From Byssovorax sp. (lineage in GTDB: Bacteria; Myxococcota_A; Polyangia; Polyangiales; Polyangiaceae), in assembly GCA_025362495.1 (NCBI GenBank), contig JANYGI010000176.1:1-64000 (forward strand): a stretch of 64,000 nt of DNA, given 5' to 3'. The position numbers were made by a program, and so were the translations under genes. Position 1 is the stretch's first letter. The number at the start of each line of letters is the position of its first letter. Positions 1 to 9,404 of this stretch are shown here, one piece after another. A model generated the notes under the pieces. That model was not told the DNA's origin and made no database searches. It was given only the letters and a program-made list of their open reading frames with translations.

Positions 1-693
1 TCAGCAGGTGGGGATGGAGCAGAAGTCGGCGACCGGCTCGTAATAGGACGTGTAGAACGTCGTCGGCGGGGTGCTCATCGCGCACACGCTCGACTCGAAC
101 TGGCTCAGGCTCGTGTACGCCGGCGAGAGCGGGCTTTGCGCGCTGGTGCCCGTCGAGATGGTGTGGTTGTTCGCCCAGTATTCGCAGCTCCCGGTCGCGT
201 ACGTCCACGCGAACGGCACCGGCGGCACTCCGACGGTCGCCATCGCCGTGCGGTAGCTGCCGCTCCCGAGGAAGCTCACCGCGCCCGCAGGCGGCGCGCA
301 GGGGCCCGGCGGAAACGCGCAATCGAGCGGCGTCTCGACGTAAGTCGCCTTGTAATACGTGGCCCCCGTCCACGCCGAGCCGCTGCACACGCTGCGTTTC
401 CAGTTCGCGCAGGTCTGCCCCGCGCCGGTGAACGTGCGCGCCGCCGTCGGGCTGTAAGAGGCCTTGGAGACCCAGTATTCGACCGGGAGCCCCGCCCCGT
501 TCGGCCCCGCCCACGCGCTCGCCACGGTGATCCCCGACTGCGCGATCGTGTACTGCTTGGTCCCCGGATCGAGCTGCGCTTGGGAGGCGACTCCCACGCT
601 CTCGTCAGCGCCGGTGTCACCCGTTTGCGCGACGCAGCCGACGCCGACCAGCGTGATGGCCGTGAGCCCGAATAAAAGTGAAATCACTCTCAT
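1..693 (-). CDS. secreted lipoprotein of unknown function
   Basis: The protein has 230 residues if translation starts at the ATG at 691-693, which lies 6 nt after a GGAGG; an in-frame ATG at 697-699 directly abuts that GGAGG and is less likely. The N-terminus is a hydrophobic signal of about 19 residues ending in the lipobox VGVGC, with Cys20 as the predicted lipid-modified residue, followed by a short acidic linker. The mature part is rich in Tyr, Ser, Thr, Pro and paired Cys, as in exported proteins with disulfides. I recognise no catalytic motif or named family. The stop codon is at the very first bases of the window, so the gene is complete but its downstream context is unseen. Confidence 0.75.
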   Translation of the reverse strand: MRVISLLFGLTAITLVGVGCVAQTGDTGADESVGVASQAQLDPGTKQYTIAQSGITVASAWAGPNGAGLPVEYWVSKASYSPTAARTFTGAGQTCANWKRSVCSGSAWTGATYYKATYVETPLDCAFPPGPCAPPAGAVSFLGSGSYRTAMATVGVPPVPFAWTYATGSCEYWANNHTISTGTSAQSPLSPAYTSLSQFESSVCAMSTPPTTFYTSYYEPVADFCSIPTC

Positions 694-967
694 GTTCATC
701 CTCCGTTCGCGCGCGCGGGACACTCGCCGAGGAGAGCCGGCGCGGCGCCATTCACTGCATCGCAAGAACGGCGCCGAGCCCCGGCGCGCCGCGCGACCGC
801 GGGGCCGCATGAATGTGAAGCCCGACTGTCGCGCCGGCGGGACACTTCGTGTAGCGCTGGCGGGACACGCCCTCTCACGCTCGAAGGACCGGCCCCGCAA
901 GGGTCGCAAAGCGCCGACGGGGTCGATCTCGCCCGGATCTGCGGGACGCCGCCGGGACGCTCATCGT

Positions 968-1774
968 CTACTTCATGCGCGCGGCGAGGTGACCGTAGAG
1001 CTCGTTCGGATCATTCATCGAGAGGCCGCTCATCTGGCCATCGTTCAATTCAATCACGATCCACTCGCCGGAGATCGTCTTCGCGACATCGAGGGCGTAG
1101 AACATGACCTTCTTGCCGATCTTGCGGGTGACCTTGTCCAGGAATGCCCTCGGGACGTCGTCCACCTTCGGCGGCTCGATCCCCCGCTCGAGGAGCGTGT
1201 CGATATGGCTCGACCAGTAGTAGCCGCCGCAAAGGATCTCGCCATCGTGGACGAAGAAGCGGAATTCGTTCGTCACCGGCAGGCCGACGACATCAGGAAA
1301 GTACGTGACGAGCGGCACGTACTTCCGGATGTAGATCTGCTGCTGGCTGATGAACCCGTCCTCGCAGAGGCGCGCATGGACGTCGCACGCCGCACGCCGG
1401 TTCGCGGCATACATGTGCGTCTTCCACTGGAACTTCTTCGAGTTCGTCGCACCCTTGAGGACGAACGGCCCCTCTTCCGGGAGGTCCTCGAGGCGGCTCC
1501 AGGTCGCAGGAGTCATGTCGCCGAGGTCCGCGACCCAGTTCTGCAGGTCCGCGACGTACAGATGCTGAGAGTGCGTGTTGATCAGGCGCGCCCCGAGGGT
1601 GAGCACGTCCTGCTCGAGCTCCCGGTAGAAGGGCAGGACGCTGTAGCGCCCGATGACGAGCTGCCCCGGCTGGATGGCCAACCGCGACTCGACGACGGGG
1701 AAGTGCCGCTTCGCTGCGGCGAGCTCTTCCTGATCCATGGGTCCGCCGGCGCGATAGTAGATGACGGTGTTCAT
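968..1774 (-). CDS. ATP-grasp domain protein (DUF4343-like)
   Basis: 268 residues. The C-terminal half has the ATP-grasp layout: a Lys-containing strand (PFVLKGATNSKKFQW), a middle segment NEFRFFVHDGEI and, near residue 235, WIVIELNDGQ, which carries the Glu/Asn pair that binds Mg-ATP in this superfamily. ATP-grasp enzymes ligate a carboxylate to an amine or thiol through an acyl-phosphate; the substrate here cannot be told. The N-terminal part (YRAGGPMDQEEL) resembles DUF4343-type ATP-grasp proteins found beside peptide-modification or unknown clusters, but I see no precursor peptide next to it. The start is well supported by AAGGAG 6-7 nt upstream. The gene appears to be monocistronic. Confidence 0.75.
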   Translation of the reverse strand: MNTVIYYRAGGPMDQEELAAAKRHFPVVESRLAIQPGQLVIGRYSVLPFYRELEQDVLTLGARLINTHSQHLYVADLQNWVADLGDMTPATWSRLEDLPEEGPFVLKGATNSKKFQWKTHMYAANRRAACDVHARLCEDGFISQQQIYIRKYVPLVTYFPDVVGLPVTNEFRFFVHDGEILCGGYYWSSHIDTLLERGIEPPKVDDVPRAFLDKVTRKIGKKVMFYALDVAKTISGEWIVIELNDGQMSGLSMNDPNELYGHLAARMK

Positions 1775-2021
1775 TCGCTGCTCCTTCGTGCCTTGATCTC
1801 GACCACGTCGGCCGTCGGGGTGAGCGTGCCAGTCAGGTGAGGGCCTTCGCGGCGGGCTCGGCCAGCCTCGTCACCAGGTCTCGTAGCGTCGATGGAGCAG
1901 CTCGTTCGTTGCTTCAATCCGATGACGGCATGTCGAGGCGCCAGGCCTCGATCCCCCTGGATCACGTGGCCCGGGCGCACTGGAAATCGATGGTGCGGTC
2001 GGGCCCGAGGGGTCGCCGACG

Positions 2022-2921
2022 TCAATAGTACCAGGGGTACTTCGACCAATCCGGCGGGCGCTTTTCGAGGAAAGAGTCGCGGCCCTCCCGCGCTTCGTCC
2101 GTCATGTAGGCGAGCCGCGTCGCCTCGCCGGCGAAGATCTGCTGCCCGATGAGGCCGTCATCCACCGCGTTGAAGGCGAACTTGAGCATGCGCTGGGCCG
2201 TCGGGCTCTTGCCGCAGATCCGCTTCGCCCACGCGAGCGCCTCGCGCTCGAGCTCCGCGTGCGGCACGACCTTGTTGACCATGCCCATCCGGAACGCGTC
2301 GTCGGCGCTGTACTCGTCGCCGAGGAAGAAGATCTCGCGCGCGAACTTCTGACCCACCTGCCGCGCGAGGTACGCGGAGCCGAACCCGCCGTCGAAGCTC
2401 GCCACATCGGCGTCCGTCTGCTTGAAGCGCGCGTGCTCGCGGCTCGCGAGTGTCAGGTCCGCGACGACGTGAAGGCTGTGCCCGCCGCCCGCCGCCCATC
2501 CGGGGACGACACAGAGGACGACCTTCGGCATGAAGCGGATCAGCCGCTGCACCTCGAGGATGTGCAGCCGTCCGGTGCGCGCCGGATCGATCGTCGCGGC
2601 CGTCTCGCCCTCGGCGTACCTGTACCCGTCCTTGCCGCGGATGCGCTGGTCGCCGCCCGAGCAGAACGCCCAGCCGCCATCCTTCGGCGACGGGCCGTTG
2701 CCGGTCAGGATCACGCAGCCCACGTCCGAGCGCATGCGCGCGTGATCGAGCGCGCGGTACAGCTCATCGACGGTCTGCGGCCGGAACGCGTTGCGCACCT
2801 CGGGCCGGTTGAAGGCGACGCGCACGGCGCCGGTGTCGACGCCGCGGTGATAGGTGATGTCGGTGAAGTCGAAGCCGGCGACCGGCTCCCACGCGGCAGG
2901 ATCGAAGATCTCGGAGATCAT
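2022..2921 (-). CDS. menB: 1,4-dihydroxy-2-naphthoyl-CoA synthase (menaquinone biosynthesis)
   Basis: 299-residue crotonase-fold enzyme that closes the naphthoquinone ring of o-succinylbenzoyl-CoA in menaquinone synthesis. Diagnostic segments are visible: FCSGGDQRIRG (oxyanion hole and CoA site), a Tyr-containing loop after it, PGWAAGGGH, and SFDGGFGSAYLARQVGQKFA. In the motif QTDADV an Asp occupies the position that is Gly in bicarbonate-dependent MenB proteins such as that of E. coli, so this is predicted to be the bicarbonate-independent type, like the mycobacterial enzyme. The start at 2921 (MISEIFD) is preferred over the longer open frame, whose upstream residues are Arg-rich and unlike MenB. 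No other men genes are in the window. Confidence 0.93.
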   Translation of the reverse strand: MISEIFDPAAWEPVAGFDFTDITYHRGVDTGAVRVAFNRPEVRNAFRPQTVDELYRALDHARMRSDVGCVILTGNGPSPKDGGWAFCSGGDQRIRGKDGYRYAEGETAATIDPARTGRLHILEVQRLIRFMPKVVLCVVPGWAAGGGHSLHVVADLTLASREHARFKQTDADVASFDGGFGSAYLARQVGQKFAREIFFLGDEYSADDAFRMGMVNKVVPHAELEREALAWAKRICGKSPTAQRMLKFAFNAVDDGLIGQQIFAGEATRLAYMTDEAREGRDSFLEKRPPDWSKYPWYY

Positions 2922-3108
2922 GCGCACCCTTCTACCTCGTCTGAACCCAGAGCGCACCGGGGCGCGCGTGGCCCGACGAGCAGCGTGGCGCTGGGCGGGG
3001 CGCGGTAGGGGCCGAGACCTTCCATGATCCACCGAGGATCAGCGGGATGCCGACCGCCGCGAGCCCTGTTCGAGCGCGTCACGGCTCCGGCAGCTTCACC
3101 TGGCCTGG

Positions 3109-3151
3109 AGCCTGTCCACGGCGGGCTCGGTCCGCCCTGCCGAGACAGGCT
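3109..3151 (-). terminator. stem-loop, probable terminator of the lipoprotein remnant
   Basis: Perfect 8-bp inverted repeat AGCCTGTC (3109-3116) / GACAGGCT (3144-3151) with a nested GGCGG (3120-3124) / CCGCC (3132-3136). It lies about 25 nt after the stop of the minus-strand lipoprotein remnant at 3176. There is no T-run, so it is a terminator by structure and place only. Confidence 0.4.
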
Positions 3152-3175
3152 CTTGGCCTCTCGTTTGCGGGAGTG

Positions 3176-3440
3176 TTACGGCGCCAGCACCATCACGTCG
3201 CCCTGACCGCCGGACTGCTGGTTTCGCAGGCCGAGCAGGATATGACCACTCGCGTCTTCACCGATTCCGGTCGCCAGGTTGTCGGTCGGCGGTCCCCTGC
3301 ATGCCAGTCGAGGAGGTCGCGTCGGTCCCGGAGCTGGCGCAACCGCCCGAGGTGCTGCTGTTGCCGGTCGAAGAGGAAGAGCCACAGCCGACCACGGCGA
3401 CGACGGCGGCCGTGAGAGCGAACGAAAGAAGGGTGCGCAT
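3176..3440 (-). pseudogene. frameshifted small lipoprotein
   Basis: Translation from the ATG at 3438-3440 (GAGG 5 nt upstream) gives a classic lipoprotein start, MRTLLSFALTAAVVAVVGC, then a Ser/Gly/Thr-rich linker, but the frame stops after 60 residues at 3258. In the next frame a coding-like tail continues (PPTDNLATGIGEDASGH... ending DVMVLAP) to a TAA at 3176. The two parts join smoothly if one base is removed from the four-base C run at 3294-3297 (GGGG on the coding strand). I therefore call one gene of about 87 residues carrying a +1 frameshift, either real decay or a sequence error. The function is unknown; the tail could belong to a repeat-type surface protein fragment. Confidence 0.5.
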
Positions 3441-3777
3441 GAAGCCTCGTTTTCAGGAGCCACGGCGCCGGGGCCGAGCCCTGAAGTGCAGGAAGAAGTA
3501 AGTCGGAATCGTGCGGAGTGACCCGCAGCTCACGGCCGTCGACGACGGCGCTGCGTCCCCATCCATGGGTGTCCCGGCGATGGCGGCGCGGATCCCGTGA
3601 TTGCCGAGGCGGCGAGCACGATAACGGCATCGCGCGCGCGGCCCTGGACGGGGGGCGCCGGGGTGCGCGACGAGAATCGACGGAATCGTGCTCGATTGGC
3701 ATGGAGAGGAAGACGCCGCGACGCCGGTCTCCATGGGCCGCTCCCCTGCGCGACGGCGATCGAGCTAGGCTGAGCGC

Positions 3778-4320
3778 ATGAACCAGCGATTGCGGCCCAG
3801 GATCCTCCCCGCGCTGGCGTGCTTCGCCGCGCTCTTTGCCTCTGCGCCGTCTGCGCGCGCCGACGACACGCTGCACCCCGGTGCGCCGCTGCTCGATCCG
3901 CCGACGCTCGTGGCGCTCGGGGTCGCGCTGCCGATCACCGGCGACGACAATTTCAACGCGACCGTGACGATGCGGTATCGCCGCGCGGGCACGACCACCT
4001 GGCGCGACGCACTGCCGTTGCAGCGCGTGCACGCCGAGGTGGTGACGGGCTACGCGGTGCAACCGCAGTTCGCGGGATCGATCTTCGATCTCGCGCCCGA
4101 CACCGCGTACGACCTCGAGCTGCACGCCATCGATCCCGAGGGCGCCGTCACGTGCTGTGGACCTACGACAACACTGCGGGCGACACATGCGATGAGGCCG
4201 CAAAGACCCTCGCTGCGCACCTGCCATGCACCTGGAGGCTCGCTTCCGCGCGGCCCGCAAAGGCCCGTGAGCGGCGGACTCGCCGGCCGCTTCGGCGAGC
4301 GCCCTCCCGGCGGCGCGTGA
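3778..4320 (+). CDS. exported protein with fibronectin-III-like domain, C-terminus apparently replaced
   Basis: Residues 1-28 form a signal peptide (Arg-rich start, LPALACFAALFA core, SARA cleavage site). Residues 29-125 read as a single beta-sandwich of fibronectin-III type: TVTMRYRRAGTTTWRDALPL, then FDLAPDTAYDLELHAIDPEG, the usual strand pattern ending where such domains continue with a further strand. From about residue 126 (AVTCCGPTTTLRATHA) the composition changes to Arg/Pro/Gly-rich text without domain character. The original C-terminal portion seems to have been lost through a frameshift or rearrangement near 4150. It may be a non-functional remnant of a larger surface protein. Confidence 0.5.
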   Translation: MNQRLRPRILPALACFAALFASAPSARADDTLHPGAPLLDPPTLVALGVALPITGDDNFNATVTMRYRRAGTTTWRDALPLQRVHAEVVTGYAVQPQFAGSIFDLAPDTAYDLELHAIDPEGAVTCCGPTTTLRATHAMRPQRPSLRTCHAPGGSLPRGPQRPVSGGLAGRFGERPPGGA

Positions 4321-4733
4321 CCTGCGAGCTCGTCTCGCTGGACGAATCTCGCATTCCCCCCTGGCGTCGCGCCATGCGACCCAGCTCCACGCGATCGAAG
4401 CGCAAGGGCCTCCTGGCCGCGCCGATCGTCCTCACCGAAGCAAAGCGCGCGGTGCATGGGCACCCTTGGTAGCGCCAGGCGGCGAGGCATTCATTCCTTC
4501 GCGCCCGAGCCGCCGGCGCGGCGATCGCGGCGCCATGCCATGACCGAGAAACCCCCCGACTGCCGGGCTCCTCGACGTCAGGTTCTTTCTTCGTCTTTTT
4601 GCGCCTCCGCGTGCCCGGCGCCCTTGCGTTGAATTCCGTATCGGCACTCTGATCGGTGCCAGGTTGCTTGTTTTGCACGGAAGTCGTGGAAAGCTCCGCC
4701 GATTCGGTTCTGTGACCTTGAAAGGGGTGCCTC
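4321..4733. other. intergenic, no gene recognised
   Basis: I see no supported gene in these 413 bases. Open frames exist on both strands but are Arg/Ser/Ala-rich high-GC artefacts. The stretch may hold the decayed 3' end of the gene that stops at 4320. Confidence 0.4.
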
Positions 4734-6359
4734 TCAGGTGGGCGTGGGGATCGGCGTCGCGAACATGGAGCGGAAGGCCGATCCGAGGCTCTGCTTGCCG
4801 CGCACGGCGGACGCGGCCACCGCGCCGGAGAGCAGGGCACCGACGATCCCAGGCCCGGTGCGGCAGCTCGCGCCGGCGAGGTAAAGGCCTTGAATGTCGG
4901 TGCGCGCCGAGGGGCGGTTCCAGAGGAACTGGGCCGGGGTCACCGCGATCCCGTACGAGGTGCCGCCGGTCGAGGACGTGAAGCGCTGGTGGGTGAGCGG
5001 CGTCGCCACTTCCTGATAAGCAATCTCGTCACCGAGGGTGGGAAAGACGCGGCGCGCGGCGGAGAGCAGCGAGGCGGAGAAGGCCTCTTTCCGCGCGCGG
5101 TACGCCGCGCTCTTGCTGTAGGCGCCGCTCGCGACCTCGGCCGCGGTGGTGCCCCAGGCTTCCGGCGTCGAGGGCACGAGGCTCATGATCTGCAGGTTGG
5201 TGATCCCCTGCGGGGCGAGGTGCGAGTTGGTCGGGTCTTTCACCGACGCGATCGAGATGTACGTGGTCGGCACCTCGGAGAATTCGCCGCGCGCGACCGC
5301 CGCATAGGGCAGCTCGGCGTCGTAGCTCGGGTGAATCCAGTAGTTGGTATTCGGGTGCCCCTCGGCCCGGAGATCGCGCCGGACGCCGAGATAGAGGACG
5401 CCGAGCGCAGGCGACATCTCGAATGCGCGCGTCCGCGCGAGCACCTTCGGCTTCACGTGGGCGGGCCCCAGCAGCCTCTCCATCGTCTGCTTGAGGTCGG
5501 CGTTCGAGACGACGATCGGGGCGCGCACGATGCGCCGACCGAGATGCTTGCTCTCGATCTCGACCCCGGAGACGCGCCCTCGCTCCACCAGAATGCGCTC
5601 GACCGAGGTGCGCAGGAGGACCTTGCCGGCGTTGCGCTCGAGGGATTCCACCAGGCTGTCGGAGATGACCTGTCCGCCGCCCCTGGGGAAGTACGCGCCT
5701 GCCATGTAATGGGCGGGGAGCCCGGCGCCGATCACCAGCGAAGCGCGGCTCGGGGGGAGCCCGTAGTCGCCACTCTGAGCGCTGAGGACCGCGCGCAAGC
5801 GTGGGTTGCTGGTGCAGGTGTCGAGGAACGCGCCGAAGGTCGAGCCGACCCAGCGTAGCAGCAAGAGGGCGCCAGGGAGCGTCTGCGCCAGCGCCGCGAG
5901 GTGGCCCGCGCTCGCGCCCTGCAAAGCGACCAGCGCCTCGACGAGCGAGACGTAGCGGTCGATCCCCCGTTGTTCGTCGGGGAACTGCTCGCGAAGCCGG
6001 CGATGATAGGCAGCCGTGCCCTTCGGGACGCGAAAGGTGAAGTCGGGGAACACCAGAGTGTCGAAGCCGTCGGGATCCATCTCCTCGAAGACGACGCCCT
6101 CGGCCCCGGCGGCCCGCAAGACGCGCTGGACCGGCCCTCCGGGCTGGCAACCACCGATGTAGTGAAGCCCGACGTCGAACTCGTAGCCACGGCGCTTGAA
6201 GATGGTGGCGTTGCCACCGGCCACGTAGTGCCGATCGACGACGAGCACCCGCCGGCCCCTACGCGCGAGGATCGCCGCGGCGCTGAGGCCGCCGAGGCCA
6301 GCGCCCACGATGATGGCGTCGAAGCTTTCACGTTCCAGCGTACGAAATCGATCGGACAT
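4734..6359 (-). CDS. FAD-dependent oxidoreductase, CrtI / retinol-saturase-like
   Basis: 541 residues with an N-terminal dinucleotide-binding fold, DAIIVGAGLGGLSAAAILARRG at about residues 13-34, followed by VLVVDRHYVAGGN, the FAD ribose-binding segment of phytoene-desaturase-like amine oxidases. The text GYEFDVGLHYIGG fits the carotenoid isomerase / all-trans-retinol 13,14-reductase branch rather than true phytoene desaturases. The C-terminus has the usual second FAD motif (IQGLYLAGASCRTGPGIVGALLSGAVAA). The likely substrate is a polyene or other hydrophobic lipid, but no carotenoid genes are adjacent. The start MSDRFRT follows GGAGAGGAGCGGAG. It is transcribed divergently from the TetR gene, and the shared 186-bp spacer contains a palindrome, so it is probably the repressor's target. 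Confidence 0.82.
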   Translation of the reverse strand: MSDRFRTLERESFDAIIVGAGLGGLSAAAILARRGRRVLVVDRHYVAGGNATIFKRRGYEFDVGLHYIGGCQPGGPVQRVLRAAGAEGVVFEEMDPDGFDTLVFPDFTFRVPKGTAAYHRRLREQFPDEQRGIDRYVSLVEALVALQGASAGHLAALAQTLPGALLLLRWVGSTFGAFLDTCTSNPRLRAVLSAQSGDYGLPPSRASLVIGAGLPAHYMAGAYFPRGGGQVISDSLVESLERNAGKVLLRTSVERILVERGRVSGVEIESKHLGRRIVRAPIVVSNADLKQTMERLLGPAHVKPKVLARTRAFEMSPALGVLYLGVRRDLRAEGHPNTNYWIHPSYDAELPYAAVARGEFSEVPTTYISIASVKDPTNSHLAPQGITNLQIMSLVPSTPEAWGTTAAEVASGAYSKSAAYRARKEAFSASLLSAARRVFPTLGDEIAYQEVATPLTHQRFTSSTGGTSYGIAVTPAQFLWNRPSARTDIQGLYLAGASCRTGPGIVGALLSGAVAASAVRGKQSLGSAFRSMFATPIPTPT

Positions 6360-6469
6360 GGTCTCCGCTCCTCTCCAGCCCGAGGTCGCGCTCGGGATCA
6401 GGCCCGGCCGGGCCCCGGTCTGCGGCTGCTGGGCGTCGCGGTGCAGCGGCGCCGGAGCCTCGAATGATA

Positions 6470-6498
6470 ACGGTGTTAACATACGAGGTTGACGCCGT
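6470..6498. promoter_or_regulatory. probable TetR-family operator
   Basis: Inverted repeat ACGGTGTTAAC (6470-6480), 7-nt spacer, GTTGACGCCGT (6488-6498), with two mismatches between the 11-bp arms. A smaller perfect palindrome, TTGAC-GCC-GTCAA, occupies 6489-6501. The site lies between the divergent oxidoreductase and TetR genes, where such regulators normally bind, and the GTTAAC-type half-site is common for this family. Confidence 0.6.
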
Positions 6499-6545
6499 CA
6501 ATTCCCGCTTGTAGCGAGACGTCGGAGAGCGAAGGAAGCGAGCGC

Positions 6546-7214
6546 GTGCCGGAGGAAAAACAGCCCAAGCGGCCGCGGGCGCGGCCCGTCCAGAAAAAGC
6601 CGGTGGGGCGCTATCACCACGGTGATCTGCGGCGCGCGTTGCTCGGGGCCGCGCTCGTGCTCGTCGAGCGCGAGGGCAAGGCGGCGCTGACCTTGCGGGC
6701 GGCGGCGCGCCTGCTCGGCGTCTCCGAAGCCGCGCCCTACCGGCACTTCGCCGACAAGGAGGCGCTCCTCGTGGCCGTCGCCGAGGACGGGTTGCGGACG
6801 CTGGCCACCTTTCTGCGCGAGGCCGCCGCTCCGCACGAGGCCGAGCCGGCGCGGCGCTTTCAGGCGCTCGGGGTCGCTTACGTCACCTTCGCCACGGTCC
6901 ATCCGGCGCACTTTCGCGTGATGTTCACGGCAGTGCCGGCCGAGCAGAGCGCGTATCCCTCCCTCGCCGAAGCCTACGAGGGGGTCTTCAGCCTCCTCAT
7001 CGACGCGATCGTCGCCTGCCAGCACCGCGGTCTCGTGCGCAAGAGTGATCCTCGCGCGCTCGCGCTCGCGGCCTGGTCCACGGTCCACGGTCTCGCGGAC
7101 CTCGTCGTCGGAGGCCAGGTGCCGCGCCTGGGGCTCGATCCAGCGAACCCGGCGCAGCTCGCCGCGATGGTGACCGAGCGGCTCTTCGTGGGGCTTTCGT
7201 TGCCGGCGAAGTGA
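6546..7214 (+). CDS. TetR/AcrR-family transcriptional regulator
   Basis: 222 residues from a GTG at 6546 preceded by GAAGGAAG; the longer frame starts with a TTG at 6489 inside the probable operator and is less likely. After a basic tail (about residues 1-20) comes GRYHHGDLRRALLGAA, then the helix-turn-helix LTLRAAARLLGVSEAAPYRHF, a very typical TetR DNA-binding domain. The ligand-binding half (HPAHFRVMFTAVPAEQS, then LAAWSTVHGLADLVVGG) resembles the WHG-type C-terminal domain. It probably represses itself and the divergent oxidoreductase at 4734-6359 in response to a hydrophobic ligand. Confidence 0.88.
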   Translation: MPEEKQPKRPRARPVQKKPVGRYHHGDLRRALLGAALVLVEREGKAALTLRAAARLLGVSEAAPYRHFADKEALLVAVAEDGLRTLATFLREAAAPHEAEPARRFQALGVAYVTFATVHPAHFRVMFTAVPAEQSAYPSLAEAYEGVFSLLIDAIVACQHRGLVRKSDPRALALAAWSTVHGLADLVVGGQVPRLGLDPANPAQLAAMVTERLFVGLSLPAK

Positions 7215-7349
7215 GCGCTTCGTGAGGTGGGGCTCGACGTTGAGTCCGACCGCGCTCCGGCCCGACTCCGGGCGTGACGGTCGCGCGACTCAAGTTCAAC
7301 GGGGAGCCGTCGTCTGATTGGCGTACCCCTCGATCTTGCTAGGGAGTTT

Positions 7350-9404
7350 ATGCGGATCCCCACAAAAATCGTTCTGATGACGGGCGCGACCTGGCTCGTC
7401 GGCATCGTCACGGCGTTCGCGCTGTCAATGCAGCTCAAGTCCGTGGAGCGCTCGTACGACAGCATCCTCGCCCACGAAGTGGCGCAGCAAGATCTGGCTC
7501 GCACGGTCCAGGTGACGTTCAAGAAGCAGGTCCAGGAATGGAAAGACTTGCTGATCAGGGGCAAAGATCCCAGGGCGTTCCAGAAGCACTCCGAGGGGTT
7601 CGACGCCCAGCGCCGCGCGGTCCGCGAGAAGGCCGACGAGCTCGCGAGCCAGGTCACGGATCCTGCCGCCCGCCAGCTCGCCGTGAGCTTCGTCGTCGCG
7701 CACGCCAACCTCGCGACTCGTTATGACGACGCGCGCCGTGCCTTCGCGGCCGATCCGGCGCGCGAGGCGACGGCCGCCGACAGGATGGTCGCGGGCATCG
7801 ACCGCGAGGCGACCGGGCTCGTCGATCAGATCGTCGCCAGCATCGGTGAAAGCATCGGCCGCGCTCGCGCCGAGGAGCAGCGACATCAAGCTCGCAACGA
7901 GCGCGCGCTGCTCGTGGCCTGGTCGATACTGCTCCTTGCCGGATCAGCCCTGACGTGGGCCTTCATTCGCTCGATCACCACGCCTCTGCGCATGGTCACG
8001 GACGCCGCGGCGAGGATCGCGGTCGGCGACGTGGCGCAGCGCGTGGATCATCGCGCCTCCGACGAGATCGGTCAGCTCAGCGACTCGTTCCGCGCGATGA
8101 CGAGCTACCTGCAAGATCTATCGACCGCCGCGGACAGCATGAGTCGCGGGGATCTGTCTATCGAGGTCACCGTGAAGTCGGACCAGGATGCGCTCTCCCG
8201 GAGCTTCGGCCGGCTGGGCGACACGGTGCGGGCGCTGATCAAGGAGACCAACACCCTGATCGTCGCCGCCAAGGATGGCGCTCTTCAGGTGCGCGGGAAC
8301 GCCGGCAGATTCGCCGGTGGGTTCGGTGACTTGATCGGCGGGATCAACACGATGATGGATACCATCCTCGCTCCGGTGAACGAGGCGTCGAGCGTGCTCG
8401 GGGACCTGGCGCTGCGCGATCTCACGGTGCGAATGAAGGGTGAGTATCGCGGGGATCTCGCCGTGATGAAGGACGCGCTGAACATCGCTGCAGACAACCT
8501 GCACAATGGGTTCGTCCAGGTGGCCAGCGCCGTCGAGCAGCTCACCTCTGCCGCGGATCAGATCTCTGCCGGTAGTCAGACGGTGGCAGAGGGCGCCTCC
8601 GAGCAGGCCAGCTCGCTCGAGGAGACGTCGGCGAGCCTCGAAGAGATGTCCTCGATGACCCAGCGCAACGCCGAGAGCGCGGGGCGGGCCAGCGCGCTGG
8701 CCGGCGCGACGCGCACCGCCTCGGAGAGCGGCTCGGCGCAGATGGCGCAGCTGATCCGCGCGATGGGGCGGATCAGCGCCGCGGCGGAGGGCACGGCGAC
8801 GATCCTCCGCGACATCAATGATATCGCGTTCCAGACCAATCTGCTGGCGCTCAACGCCGCGGTCGAGGCGGCGCGCGCCGGCGAGGCGGGGCGCGGCTTC
8901 GCGATCGTCGCCGAGGAGGTGCGCAGTCTGGCGATGCGCTCCAAGGAGGCGGCGAAGAAGACGGAGGTCTTGATCAAAGACTCGGTCTCGCTGGCGCAGG
9001 AAGGCGAGCAGATCTGCTTGCGGGTCAATGTCAATCTGGACGAGATCGTCGCGTCGGCGGGCAAGGTGTCCGCGGTCGTGGAGGCCATCGCCCGGGCGAG
9101 CGACGAGCAGGCGCGGGGGATCACGCAGCTCAACCATGGTGTGGCGCAGATGGACACCGTCACCCAGCAAAACGCGGCGAGCTCCGAGGAGTCGGCGAGC
9201 GCAGCCGAGGAGCTCTCCGGCCAGGCGGAGGAGCTTCGCGCCCTGGTGGGGCAATTCCAGCTCGGGGGCGAGGCGGCGCGCCCTCCGCCCGCGGCGCGCC
9301 CGGTCGCCTCGCGGCCGGCGCGTCGAGATCTCCACTCCGCTCCTGGGCCCGCGGTCCGCCGTCGCAAGGCGTCGAAAGCAGCGGTGCCGGCGCTCTGGGG
9401 GTGA
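7350..9404 (+). CDS. methyl-accepting chemotaxis protein with repeated HAMP modules
   Basis: 684 residues. Membrane segments lie at about 7-27 and 191-210 and bracket a roughly 160-residue helical periplasmic sensor. A HAMP domain follows ([21 protein letters not shown]), then at least one and probably two more HAMP-like units ([31 protein letters not shown]) before the long coiled-coil signalling domain. The conserved hairpin tip, [21 protein letters not shown], is at about residue 490, where CheA and CheW dock. Methylation-type Glu/Gln clusters flank it ([12 protein letters not shown]). The C-terminal tail is basic with no CheR-binding pentapeptide. A GGAG lies 3 nt before the ATG. There are no che genes next to it, so it is an orphan receptor. 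Confidence 0.92.
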   Translation: MRIPTKIVLMTGATWLVGIVTAFALSMQLKSVERSYDSILAHEVAQQDLARTVQVTFKKQVQEWKDLLIRGKDPRAFQKHSEGFDAQRRAVREKADELASQVTDPAARQLAVSFVVAHANLATRYDDARRAFAADPAREATAADRMVAGIDREATGLVDQIVASIGESIGRARAEEQRHQARNERALLVAWSILLLAGSALTWAFIRSITTPLRMVTDAAARIAVGDVAQRVDHRASDEIGQLSDSFRAMTSYLQDLSTAADSMSRGDLSIEVTVKSDQDALSRSFGRLGDTVRALIKETNTLIVAAKDGALQVRGNAGRFAGGFGDLIGGINTMMDTILAPVNEASSVLGDLALRDLTVRMKGEYRGDLAVMKDALNIAADNLHNGFVQVASAVEQLTSAADQISAGSQTVAEGASEQASSLEETSASLEEMSSMTQRNAESAGRASALAGATRTASESGSAQMAQLIRAMGRISAAAEGTATILRDINDIAFQTNLLALNAAVEAARAGEAGRGFAIVAEEVRSLAMRSKEAAKKTEVLIKDSVSLAQEGEQICLRVNVNLDEIVASAGKVSAVVEAIARASDEQARGITQLNHGVAQMDTVTQQNAASSEESASAAEELSGQAEELRALVGQFQLGGEAARPPPAARPVASRPARRDLHSAPGPAVRRRKASKAAVPALWG

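Noticed and set aside
1771-2049. 92-codon minus-strand frame between the ATP-grasp and menB genes
   Set aside because: Pro/Arg-rich, no signal or domain, and it overlaps the menB 3' end.
4163-4840. 225-codon minus-strand frame
   Set aside because: Arg/Ser/Ala text with no domain, overlapping the end of the oxidoreductase gene; no ribosome site.
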